Below are positions 53,842-64,000 of a DNA stretch of 64,000 nt, in pieces. The stretch spans positions 62,001-126,000 of the forward strand of contig JAANYP010003862.1 in NCBI GenBank assembly GCA_020465985.1, written 5' to 3'. Numbering within the stretch: position 1 is the first letter of the stretch; every line of letters starts with the position of its first letter. The stretch comes from Centrapalus pauciflorus (Eukaryota > Streptophyta > Magnoliopsida > Asterales > Asteraceae). The position numbers and the translations under genes were made by a program. The notes under the pieces are model-generated. The model was not told the DNA's origin, did no database searches, and saw only the letters and a program-made list of their open reading frames with translations.

Positions 53842-54030
53842 AAGACAAACATCGGACACAGGTCTGTATTTTCATACAACAAAGTGTCTTAGTTTGACTT
53901 AAGGTTTATTCTTAAAATTAGCAAGACAGCGGTGATAGGTCTGTACCGACGTACAACAAAGCGACATATCTTGCCAACCCGAATCTAAACAGAGGCAACA
54001 GGTCTGTACTTACGTACAACATAGTTACAT
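53842..54030 (-). repeat. Three tandem hairpin units between Copia-4 pol and 3' ORF
   Basis: Inner stem-loops on the sense strand: TGTAC-GTAA-GTACA (54005-54018), TGTAC-GTCG-GTACA (53942-53955) and TGTAT-GAAA-ATACA (53865-53878). Unit three also has GACAC/GTGTC middle arms and AAGACAAAC/GTTTGACTT outer arms (8 of 9). Unit two has GCAAGA/TCTTGC outer arms. Homologous to Copia-2 13310-13506. The flanks (54040-54600 and 53250-53840) are noncoding spacer shared with Copia-2. Confidence 0.75.
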
Positions 54031-54607
54031 GTTTTCGACTCTCAGTTTTGTATGATTTTTCTATTCTTTCCATTTTAAGATGTATTTGATGTTGCCATAC
54101 ATCCCCAGAAAGTTTGCATACCTCATTTAGACTCAAAGTTTGTATGTCTTGTACATAAAAATTAAGACCGATTGGTCGTACATCTAAGTTAGTGACACGT
54201 TTGACTTTTTCTGGAATATTTTATTTGCCTTGAGACTCCCTATATGTATTATGCCTACCAACACATCAAACTAAACTAAAGTATAACACTTAGAATTTAG
54301 TTGCATTATGTGTGAAAGCCTAAACACTTTGAGTTTGTAACGACTGTGCTAATTTTCGTCACTTTGAACCTATGCATCTAAGACTTAACTCCTTTTTCTG
54401 ATATTTTCGTTTTTTTTTGTACTTTTATGATTTTCTCTCTTTTTTCTTTTGTTTTTCATAAGAAATAGCAATAAAATAAGATAACCTACTAACTTACTAA
54501 AAATAGAAACTTACAAAAACTAGAAACTATCCTAAATTTGCAGACTTCCTATAAAAAGAAAGAAATACTACAGCTATAGAAGGAAATAAACTACTACTAA
54601 GGCCAAA

Positions 54608-57600
54608 TTACTTTGGGTTGCGCATTCCATTTAGTTGAATTAAATATTCAAACCGTGACTTATCAAATGCTTTGGTAAATAAATCAGCATTATTATCTGC
54701 TGTTTCCACTTTTACCAATTTGATTAAGTTCTTTTCAACACAATCACGAATAAAATGATGCCTAATGTCTATGTGCTTTGTTTTGTTGTGTTTAACTGGA
54801 TTATTCGTTGTAGCGATAGTAGAATGATTATCTATCCTAATAGGAGTTTGAGTGTAAGCCAAACCGTAATCCCGCAATTGTTGTTGTATCCACAGAACCT
54901 GTGAGCAGCAACTACCAGCAGCAACATACTCGGCCTCGCACGTTGACACGGCTACCGACGTTTGTTTCTTGCATTGCCAGGATAGCAATCTCCCTCCTAG
55001 GAACTGACAACCTCCAGTTGTTGATTTGTGCGTCAAGCTGCATCCTCCGTAGTCAGAATCCGTGAATGCCTCCAACTCTAGATCTCCCTCCGCGTGATAC
55101 CAAAGTCCCAGCTTCGGTTTCGACTTGAGGTATCGTAGAAACCGCTTCACAGCTTTCATGTGCATCTCCATCGGATTAGCTTGAAACCTAGCACAAATAC
55201 ACACAACAAACATGATGTCAGGTCTTGAAGCAGTTAAATACATAAGTGATCCAATCATGGCCCGATATAACGTCGGATCCACATCGGTATCACTTTCAGT
55301 ACCCGGTCCGAGATTGTGATTCACTTGAATCGGCGTGCTGAAATGGGCAGTCAATTTTGTTCCTTCCATCCCGAAACGCTCCAATATGTCATAGACATAC
55401 TTCGTCTGATGGATAAACATCCCTTCCTTCTTTTGGTCAACTTGTAACCCCTAAAAGAAATTTAACTCTCCCATAGCACTCATCTCGAATTTCGACTTCA
55501 TCACCTTCTCGAAATCTTTGCACATCTGTTCGTCTGATGATCCAAAAATGATATCATCGACGTACACTTGTACCAAGATAAAATGTTCTCCCTTCCTCTT
55601 AACAAACAGAGTAGTATCTATCCTACCCATTTCAAAGCCGTTCTCTAATAAATGGTTGGATAGAGTCTCGTACCACGCCCTCGGTGCTTGATGCAATCCA
55701 TATAGAGCCTTATCTAAAGGATATACTTTATCAGGATATTTTGGATCTGTAAATCCGGGCGGTTGTTCTACATACACCAGCTCCTTCACTTTCCCATAAA
55801 GGAAAGCACTCTTAACATCTAGTTGATATACCTTAAAGCCCTTGAAGGAGGCAAACGCCAGAAACAACCTAATGGCTTCCAGCCTTGCTACTGGTGCAAA
55901 TACCTCATTGTAATCGATTCCCTCCTCTTGGTTGAAACCGTTTACAACTAACCAAGCCTTGTTGCGCGTGACTATACCCCGATCGTCTCTTTTGCACTTA
56001 AAAACCCATTAGGTTCCTATGGCAACTTCCCCTCGAGGTAATGGAACTAACTCCCACACTTCTAGTTTCCTAAATTGCGAAGGTTCTTCCTGCATCGCTT
56101 CAACCCAGGAGTTATCCCTAAGTGCCATTTGCATATTCTTAGGCTCTACTTGCGATATGAAACACGAATAGAGACAGGTATGATATGCCTCGGAGTCGTT
56201 TATCATCGACAACAACACAGTGTTGTTATTTACACTACTCCTAGTCTTCACACCCTCGTTAGGATTTCCTATGATGCTTTCTATAGGATGGTTCTTGTTG
56301 ATCGTAGAGGTCTCTATCTCATCAACCCTTAGATTATCTCCTAAGTTAGATCCTATTTCACCTAATGGGGGAACTTCCTCAGATTCTACATTTTCCTCCT
56401 CGTGGACATTTTCCTTAGAGTTAGAATTTGTTTCCTGAGTCTGGTTCTCAGTTGAAGGTGCTTCAGGAACATTGACTTCTGGAGATCTATCTTCAGTCGA
56501 AGTAGGCTCGGATGTGGATTCAGATGTAGTCCTCGGAAAGGTATGGCCATCGTCATTCAGATGCAACGTCGCCATGTCCTTTTCGATTGTACCTGCATTT
56601 TCATCCAAAGGAATGTTAAATGACTCAAATATCCGTTCCGGACCAGTTTGGGGTTCATGTGTATAACTAGTGACTTCAATGTTATACACAATCTCTACCG
56701 TACCATTTGTTTTATTAAAATCCCGTTTGTTTGGTGAGTTCGGCACATAACCTAGGAAGTATCCTTCGTCAGCCTTTTCACCAAACTTAGGTTGATGTTT
56801 TGTTCGCAAAAGAGTGCATGGTACCCCAAACGGTTCGAAGCCAGTTAAATTAGGTGGCCGTTTATTCAAAATTTCATAACAGGTTTTGTTCAAAGATTTG
56901 ACAGTTAGGACTCGGTTTAAAATATGACATGCGGTATTCACTGCCTCCCCCCAAAACATGGTAGGAAGCTTTGAATCCGAAAGCATAGTCCTTGCAGCCT
57001 CAATCAATGTCCTGTTTTTACGTTCGGCCACCCCATTTTGTTGAGGCTCATATGGTGCACTGAATTGATGCACTATGCCCTTTGATAGGCAATATACACC
57101 AATTACAGTGTTTTTGAACTCAGTTCCATTATCACTACGTATCCTTTTAACCCTTGTTCCGTAGGAATTCTCCACTTGGTCTAACAACCCGATGAGTTTG
57201 GAAGCCGTCTCGTCCTTTGTACCTAAAAAGAAAACCCAAGAAAATCGTGAGTAATCGTCAGTGATAACCAAACAGTACCAACTACCTCCTATACTCCTTT
57301 TGTTGATTGGACTGAAAAGATCCATGTGCAACAAATCAAATGTTGAGATTATGGAGTTCTGCGTCTTGGACTTGTGTGTCTTCTTATGTTGTTTGCCCTT
57401 TTTGCACGGTAGACACTTATCCTCGAACTGAAAGCTCTTCATAGGCATACCTTGCACCAATCCATTTTTCGTTATGTAGTTTATCTTTCTTAGGTGCAGG
57501 TGAGCCATGCGTCTGTGCCACAATACCGATTCTGTCTCCGAAGCTTTGGATAATAAACAAATTGGCCCCATCGAAGTCTCTGGCCTGTTCATATCAAGCA

Positions 57601-57979
57601 TGTACAAGTCATTCTTCCTTGGTGCCCGCATCAATACCCATTCTTCTGGAATCTTGAATCCCGGTTTTAGCACTAACGCTTCAGTGTCAGTGAACAACAC
57701 TGAATTCTTCTTGTCACAGATTTGAGATACACTAATGAGATTGTGAACCAGTTTATCAACGTGATAAACTTGGTCCAACTTGATCGTCCCATTAGTGACG
57801 ACTCCGGTACCCGTGATGTTTCCTCCTTTGTTACCCGCGAATGATACAAATCCTCGATTCCCACTCTTGAAGTCTGTAAGTAGACTTCTTTCCCCTGTCA
57901 TGTGCCTGGAGCATCCACTGTCGACGAACCACTTGTTGTTTGGACCTGTGGTAATCTCCTGCACATGAAAGAAAATAGG
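54608..57979 (-). pseudogene. pol: Copia-4 pol: protease, integrase, reverse transcriptase, RNase H (two stops)
   Basis: One continuous frame of about 1120 codons with only two internal stops (56009-56011, Lys to TAA; 55448-55450, in NFF-GLQV). Protease WFVDSGCSRHMTG; gag-pre-integrase LWHRRMAHLHLRKINYI and CLPCKKGKQHKK; integrase LLHMDLFSPINKRS, VITDDYSRFSWVFFLG, IRSDNGTEFKN, QNGVAERKNRTLIEAARTML; acidic linker; reverse transcriptase VYQLDVKSAFLYGKVKE, YGLHQAPRAWYE, YVDDIIFGSSDEQ; RNase H AFTDSDYGGCS, STCEAEYVAAGSC, KHIDIRHHFIRDC, LFTKAFDKSRFE. All catalytic motifs present. No ATG at its start; joined to gag across a conserved stop. Confidence 0.93.
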
Positions 57980-57982
57980 TTA
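57959..57982 (-). promoter_or_regulatory. Gag/pol boundary stop with 3' splice-site-like sequence (Copia-4)
   Basis: Sense AAC-TAA-CCTATTTTCTTTCATGTGCAG; same as Copia-2 26649-26672 except two bases. Gag and pol are in the same frame on both sides. Confidence 0.5.
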
Positions 57983-60853
57983 GTTATCACGGGGAACCCA
58001 AGCAATAACTGACTTGGTTATACGATTCTCGTCCACATACTTAAACTCTTTCAAATACCCATCTCGCCTTTCAGGTGACTTGGGTCGTTGAACAGGAGTT
58101 TGTTGTGGTGCCGAGTGATTTAAATTCACTCTTTGCCTTTGAGTAGGCATTTGTTGTGGAGCTCTGGAATAATTCCGATTATATTGCATTTCAGTTTGTG
58201 ATCCCTGAGCTCTAACCGGTGCATAATGTCTAACAGGAGTATGAGACCTAACTGGAGTGTGTGCCCTGCTAGTTGTTGTGCTCCTATAGACTTGTTGAGG
58301 TGCTGACCTAGATTGATTAACGACACGATTCGGTGAATTTGTCCTAACCACTTCCTTTGGTCCAACCTTTACCGGTGTTTGTTTCACAACTTGTTTTGGT
58401 GTGGCCTGCACAGTTTTCTCGGTACTCTGAGAACTACTAGTGCTCGCCACATTTGTTGAGGGCTTAACAGATGTTGGGTTCACTGTCTTAGGTGTAACTT
58501 CGGCTTTCCTAAGCGGACAGTGAGAAGCAACAAGCCCCTTTTCATGACATCTGAAGCAGGACATCTTATCTATGGACTTCTTGTGTGTGCCCTTAGACTT
58601 AGGTGTCTCACTAGTGTCTTGGTCCTTTTGTACATCTATTGCGACTGGCTCATCGTCCTGATCAGACCAATCAATTTTATGTTTTCCTGCAGGTGTTTCA
58701 CTGGAGGAAGACACAAATTTGACTTTCTTAACCTTGACAGTTGTGTCAGCCACCTTAGGTGTATTTTCTCCTACAGGCTCAGATATAGGTGCAGGTATGT
58801 CCTCTAAGTCTACTGATTTATCAGTTTTCTCTTGAGGTTGAGGCACGTAGTTTGCGTTAAAAGGTGGAGGAATTTCATGAAATCCTAGACCTACGGGCTT
58901 TTTAGATTGTATCTGAGCATCTAAAACTTTCCCTAGGTTCAGGCTTGAATTCCTAAACTTCTCTAGCTTACTATTGGCCTCAGCTACCTTTACCTTTGTT
59001 TCAGCTAGCTCTATGTCTTTGTCCTTATGATTTTTGGTCAAGGCCTCTACATGCTCATACATAAGCTCTAACCTAACACTGCTCACTCAGTTTGTCTTTT
59101 AGAACTATTACATCTTGAGCATCAGCCTTAAGTTTTTCCTTAAGATCTTGCTTAATATCGTTTAGGCTAGCATTTTCAGTTTTTAATGACTCATTTTGAG
59201 CATTTATGGTTTTTTGTGATTCTAAGACTAGATTTAACCTATCATTAGAATTAACACACAATACACATAACTCATGAAAAAGAGAGTAAGTCAGACTAAC
59301 CTTTGTGTTATGAGATTCCACGTTGGCCATTTTAACAGCAAACTCCAGAACCGTCTTATCATTCGTCTTCTCCACCCACATCGGATTGCTGTCCCTTGTG
59401 GTCTGCTCTTCCCCTTCACACCCAGTTTCCGTGACTTCAGCCATAAAGGCCCGAGCATTTGATTCTGGATGTGAGCTCCAGTCGTAGGTACCATCCAGCT
59501 GTCTGTCTGATGTGACATTTGATAGTAGACCAGTTAGATTGGCTTGACCGGCAGATGAACTCGGAAGATATCGTTGTTGAGACTGATTCTGAAACTGTCC
59601 CTGATGCTGACTCTGCCCTTGGTACGTATCTACCTTCGGTCTCTGGCATTCTCTGGCGAAGTGTCCCAGACCTTGACAGTTGTAGCATTTGACCTTGGAC
59701 TTATCAAATCCAATCCCCTTATTGTTCATTGTCAGATTCCTCCCAGTTCTTTTGATGAATCTTTTAACCCGTTGGGTTACCATGGCCAGTTGCCATTTAA
59801 GATCCATTTCCTCAAGATCGTCAGGGTCGACCTGATCATCGTCTTCATCCCAGAGAGCAGGATCATTAATTTTTCCCTGAACGCAGTTCCCGTAAGCGGC
59901 TACAAATGAAGCAAGCAGATTCAAATGTTCTTCCGCTGATTTTGCGCTCATGGGCATCTTAGAATAGCTCTGAGATGTCGTCGCCTGTGTTGCTTGAGGT
60001 TGCTGTTCTTCTGATCTTCCCAATCCTAAGAACGCTCTGTTCAGCGTGTCATCAGACTCTGCTGGTGACGACGTTTCTCCGGTGAAAAATGCTGTTGCAG
60101 TCTTCAGATCAGCTCCGGCTGAAGGTTTTGTGATTTTCCAAAATACATTGCTGGATTCTGGACTTGTTCGTAATCCGTTTCGGCCTTCAGTAGCTCGAAA
60201 TGATAAGCTCGCAACGTTCCCACAATATCCTCTAGAGATTGGGTATAATACTTATCCTCATTAAGCTTTATCATTGCAACATACATAGCCCATTTGGCTG
60301 GTAAGGCATCAAGAAGTTTATTGTTCTTGTCGGTGTCAGTATACTCAATCCCGTGACTCTCATGCTCCGTCAACAGATGATAGAACCGGGTGATTGTATC
60401 ATCCAACTGTTCATCCTTTAACGCCTTGAAAATCGCAAACTGTTGTTTCAATAATTCCGTGCGCTTCCTTCGTACTCTTGGATTACCCTCACACCTTTTC
60501 TCCAGTGACTCCCAAAGTTCTTTAGAAGTCTTTTGAGTCCGAAACGTGTGTAGTATATCCTGAGGCAACGCCATTCGAATTATCGAAAACGCTTTGTTCT
60601 CGGCTTCATACAGTTTCTTATCATCCTCCTTCATCATTTGGTATGATAAGACTCTCTGACGGCCTTCAACTTCAGAAATTGGTGGAATGTATCCTTTGTC
60701 GATACATACCCACATGCGCATAACATTAAAACGCACGAAATCGGTAAACCGATCTTTCCACCAATAATAATCTTCGAGTTTCATCAGCTTAGGCGGAGTG
60801 TTTGCCTTCCCGACCTCGTGGTCCATTTCCAGGAATTTTTGAAGATTTGACAT
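57983..60853 (-). pseudogene. gag: Copia-4 gag, two frameshifts
   Basis: ATG 60853 (MSNLQKFLEMDHEVGK, KLMKLEDYYWWKDRF): Sirevirus-type capsid, about 250 residues. A one-base insertion near 60128 and a two-base deletion near 59080 relative to Copia-2 split the frame into 60853-60104, 60023-59073 and 59086-57980. Zinc knuckle CYNCQGLGHFAREC (at about 59670), a coiled coil at 59000-59250, second motif CFRCHEKGLVASHC (His to Leu at the zinc-binding position) and a basic Pro/Gln/Arg C-terminus. Confidence 0.9.
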
Positions 60854-61492
60854 TGTTTCAAAAGTAATTGAATTGAACTTAATTAATTTAATTCGAAACT
60901 AATTTGAATTAAATCTTTCGAATCTAGGTAGATTCGAATATAATTAAAGTAAAATTTATTAGGGATTAAATTTTTGTAATTCAATTAAAGTCGAAACTAA
61001 TGACAGATTCGAAATTCCTCAGATTCGAAGGTCAAGGCAAACTCGAAGACACAGTATATTCGAAGCCCTATTCGATTCTAGACTAAACTCGAATTAAACT
61101 CGAATGTCAGCAGACTCGAGATCCTATTCGAAACTAGCACAAACTCGAATTAGATTCGAAAACTCTCTGTGTCAGACTCGAAAGGAGCGTATTTGGTTAG
61201 ACTCGAGACTAAGTGTAACCCTAATTACCCCTAATAGATTCGAGCGCCGCAAACTCGAAAAACGGCTAATACTTTGATTTTTTAACGTTTTGCAGATTAA
61301 ATCAATATTTTTTGCAACGAAAAATATTGATTTCGATCAAAAACGTAAAAAACACAAAGTATTTCCCGGATGACTATTTGCTAGGCTCGAAGAACACGAA
61401 AAACCCGATTTTGAGAGAAAAACCGTCCAATAGCGTCAAGAAACCTAGAATGTATCTAGATGAACACGAAGAACACCAAGAACACTCCGTAG
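60854..61492 (-). repeat. Copia-4 leader with GATTCGAA / CTCGAA words
   Basis: Noncoding. More than fifteen words of the types AGATTCGAA, ACTCGAA and ATTCGAAG. Blocks such as GGAGCGTATTT and CGCCGCAA are shared with the Copia-2 leader. Confidence 0.75.
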
Positions 61493-61504
61493 GCTCTGAT
61501 ACCA
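61493..61504 (-). other. Primer-binding site of Copia-4
   Basis: Sense TGGTATCAGAGC two bases after the LTR; initiator Met tRNA type. Confidence 0.93.
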
Positions 61505-61506
61505 AT

Positions 61507-62167
61507 TGTAAGGTCTACCACTACGGATCTATCTAGACGCGGAACCGTCAACGAGTGCGGAATCCTCGTTAACGGGTAGACGGAAACAACTCTCAATCAG
61601 GAAACACGGAGTAAACTCGAAATCGCACTATGAACTGATTCATAGGAACGAACCTATGAACTGATTCTCTCCGAAACGGCACTAACACTGATGATAAACT
61701 CGAAATCGCTTAATGCTTAATCACTCTCGAATTCTGCAAAAAGTCTAATAATTAATCGAGTCTATCCCTAATTATAGAGGCTAATTCGAGTCTGACATGG
61801 GCCAAACTCGAATCTGGCCCAAGGCCCATTCGAGTTTGTCCTCATTGACATTCTCGAATCTGCTTACATTCGAATCTAGGACCACATTCGAATCTGTCAC
61901 AGATTCGAATGTCAAACCTTATAGAATTCGAATCTAACTATTATGTATATGACACTTATGTTATTAACTTATGCTTGAATTAATCTTTGATCTTTATGTT
62001 TGAACTTCTTGTAATATGATACACCAAGTTCAAACACACAATCAATAACAATCAAACATATATAAACATATATATCAAACACTCGTTAATTCTCAATACT
62101 CTGAATATTACTTAAACCAAAATGTTAGATCGCTTAGACTGCTATCGTCACAGAGGGTGTACCAACA
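61507..62167 (-). repeat. Copia-4 5' LTR
   Basis: Pairs with 48764-49418. Near 61613-61665 a patch of about 50 bases differs completely from the other LTR; it contains TAAACTCGAAATCGC, which also stands about 80 bases further on in both LTRs, and a repeated CTATGAACTGATTC. Confidence 0.95.
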
Positions 62168-63662
62168 ATGAAGCAACTTCAGGAGTTGTTAGATAAGGGC
62201 TTCGTTAGATTGAGTTCTCTGCCATGTGGAGCCCGATATTGTTTATAAATCAAAAGATGTCACAATGAGAATGTGCATAGATTCACATGATTTGAACAAA
62301 TTGATTATAAGTATCCGCTGCCGGGAATTGATGATTATTCGATTAGCTGCATGAGAGCTAATTATTTTTCTAAGATTGATCTACGAATGAGATATGATTA
62401 GTTGAGGTCTGAAGAAGGAATGTACTGAAAATGGCTTTCAGGGATAGTTATGAGCACTACGAGTCTCTGGTTACGACATTTTGATTGATTAACACCCCAT
62501 CTGTTCTATGGACATTATGAATAGGGATTTGTAGACCGAGGATTGGATCAATCGGTAATTGTAGTTATTGACAATATTCTGGAGTACTTTAAGTTTAAAG
62601 AAGAGCAAGATTTACACCTGAGAAAGTTGTTGGAATAATTGAGAATTGAAAGCCGTCTCGCAATACTACAAAAATAAGAAGTTTTCTACGATTGACAAAT
62701 TGTAGACAGGCTGATTTGTTGGGTATGTTTTATATCTACTCAAGAAAGTTATTGCTCGAAAGACTTGCACAGATTTACTTAAGGTTATTACTCTATATGG
62801 TATTCTAGAATCGATTATGCCTGATTAGAAGAGTCATTTCATTTTCAGCTCTTCGTTTGCTTAACAAGTGGGATTAGGCACGCATATAGCTATGCGTACA
62901 GCTTACCGACCCCCGATTGATGGTCAAAATGAATGGACTATTTTTACACTGGAATACATGATGAGATCATGTATTGTGGATTTAAGTATCAACTGAAACG
63001 ATCAATTGCTTTGATGGAATTATTGTATAACACTAGTTATCATGTTAAAATCAAGAAAACACTGTTTAAAGTTGTGTACAGGAGGAAATGTAGAACCCCT
63101 ACTTGATGAAAAGAAATTGAAAGTTCTTTGAATACTGAATCTGTGATATGAAAGAAGAGTTATAATGATGACACACCTAAACCAATCAACTTTGAGATAA
63201 ACGATGGAGCATATTTGTTAGTATTACCGGTGAGGAGTATTACTTGTTTTGGAAAAGGGACAAGCTAGCATTGAGGTGTGTTGGCTCATTCAGAATAACA
63301 GAAAAGTTAGGAATCAGTTGTATCGTTTGGAATTACCTAAGGAAATATCGAAATAACACCTAATGTTTCATATGGGTAAACTTTAAGAGATATTATATTA
63401 CTGAAAATGAAGATTGGGCCGACCATACTGAGCTGCAACTAAATGAGAGGCTTTGATGTGTGAAAGACTCGGAATGTATACTGGATATTAAAGTAACGAA
63501 GTTAAGAAAAAAAGAAATTGAAATGGTAATTATACGTTGGAAACATCATCATGAAGTGAATCACACTTGGGAGACAAAGTCTGAGATGATTAAAGAAATA
63601 TTTGACACTGTTCGAGGGCAAATAACTTCGAGGACGAAGTTTGAGCGTGGTGGAGCCCATGC
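62168..63662 (+). pseudogene. pol: Gypsy-4 reverse transcriptase, integrase and chromodomain remains
   Basis: After Copia-4 the decayed reverse transcriptase continues (KQLQELLDKGFVRLSS), with the later palm region at about 62570 (DNILEYF). Near 62660-62700 it passes from IRSFL directly to integrase LERLAQIYL: RNase H and the integrase zinc region have been lost. AYRPPIDGQNEWT marks the integrase core at 62900-62940. A last open piece, 63460-63675, holds the chromodomain-like VIIRWKHHHEVNHTWETKSE. Stops throughout. Confidence 0.8.
63624..63641 (+). other. Hairpin with AGGA loop, Gypsy-4
   Basis: AACTTCG-AGGA-CGAAGTT, identical to Gypsy-3 in a region where neighbouring coding sequence has diverged strongly. 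Confidence 0.65.
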
Positions 63663-64000
63663 TGTAACATCCTAAGAATTTAAAACGATGTAATTGAGGT
63701 TAATTAGTATAAATTTTTGAATTAAATATAATTATTAATAAGTGTTTGTGAGGATAAAATAAATATTGAATCTTTATTTAATGGAATTTAAGAATTTGGT
63801 TGCTATTTTAAGGAATTAAGAAATTTTAGAATTTCTAGTTTTAATTAATTAAGTATGATGATTATAAGGAAAGTTGAGGGGTTAAATTGCCCAAAGTTGA
63901 AAATGGGATATAAGAAAGACACAAGCATTTCATTTTGAATCAAACTCCATCTCTCTACCTTTTATCTAAAGTACGGTTCTCTCCCAAACCCAAATCAAGA
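63663..64000 (+). repeat. Gypsy-4 3' LTR, first 338 bases
   Basis: Begins TGTAACATCCTAAG; runs off the window. TATA-like GGATATAAG at 63906-63914 in the position of the Gypsy-3 TATA-like box, followed by CATCTCTCTACC. More diverged than the Gypsy-1/Gypsy-3 pair. Confidence 0.8.

Larger units (their letters stand above)
48764..62167 (-). mobile_element. Copia-4: nearly complete Sirevirus-like copia element with 3' ORF
   Basis: 13.4 kb, minus strand, LTRs 61507-62167 (5') and 48764-49418 (3'), target duplication ATGAA at 48759-48763 and 62168-62172. PBS, leader, gag, pol, spacer with three hairpins, 3' ORF and polypurine tract all present. LTRs differ by about eight substitutions plus one rearranged patch, so insertion is comparatively recent. 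Sister of Copia-2. Confidence 0.96.
46197..64000 (+). mobile_element. Gypsy-4: old, decayed Tekay-like element, split by Copia-4 and cut by the window edge
   Basis: Pieces 46197-48763 and 62168-64000. 35-bp remnant of the 5' LTR (46197-46231), PBS-like TGGTAACAGAGC at 46237, gag, remains of protease and reverse transcriptase, then after Copia-4 more reverse transcriptase, integrase and chromodomain remains and the start of a 3' LTR at 63663. The ATGAA duplication around Copia-4 joins the two halves in the reverse transcriptase N-terminal region (EMMN / KQLQELLDKG). Confidence 0.88.

Overview
The window is intergenic DNA from a flowering plant, built almost entirely of nested and decaying LTR retrotransposons. 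I see no host protein gene, rRNA or tRNA gene. Evidence for a plant: Ty1/copia Sirevirus-like elements with an additional 3' ORF, Ty3/gypsy chromodomain elements of Tekay/Del type, primer-binding sites starting TGGTATC (complementary to the plant initiator Met tRNA 3' end), and a hAT transposase remnant. The 3' ORF family and the ACTCGGCGAGT words in one LTR family resemble what I associate with Asteraceae (lettuce relatives); that assignment is an inference with low certainty.

Elements, named here for convenience. Gypsy-1 (1-3276, minus, 5' LTR plus gag only, runs off the left edge) sits in Copia-1 (3277-8473 and 30719-31613, plus). Copia-1 is split by Copia-2 (8474-30718, minus, TSD TCCTT). 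Copia-2 is split by Gypsy-2 (14662-23943, minus, TSD GATAC, LTRs about 1% different). A hAT transposase remnant (31614-32358, minus) follows, then Copia-3 (32359-38877, plus, 3' end lost), fused to Gypsy-3 (38878-45895, plus, 5' LTR reduced to 74 bp). After 300 bp of AT-rich minirepeats comes old, decayed Gypsy-4 (46197-48763 and 62168-64000, plus), split by Copia-4 (48764-62167, minus, TSD ATGAA). Copia-2 and Copia-4 are sister elements, as are Gypsy-1 and Gypsy-3. Every coding region carries stops, frameshifts or deletions; the least damaged is Copia-4, whose pol is interrupted by only two stop codons plus the family-typical gag/pol stop.

The most interesting content is noncoding. Copia-2 and Copia-4 share, between pol and the 3' ORF, three tandem hairpins whose inner stems covary around mostly GNRA tetraloops; Copia-1 has its own different five-hairpin series at the matching place. 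All three have a TATA-like box and a 3' splice-site-like sequence just before the 3' ORF start, suggesting a separately expressed gene cassette. A 7-bp stem with an AGGA loop lies just after the pol stop in the chromodomain elements, with completely different but complementary stem sequence in Gypsy-2 and Gypsy-3. A 10-bp inverted repeat brackets the polypurine tract and LTR start in Copia-2 and Copia-4. Noncoding parts are packed with short CpG-centred palindromic words that differ between sister elements at matching positions.

The 3' ORF (aORF) of Copia-2 and Copia-4 ends in a well conserved domain of about 190 residues that I do not recognise. All structural and splicing statements are read by eye and not computed.
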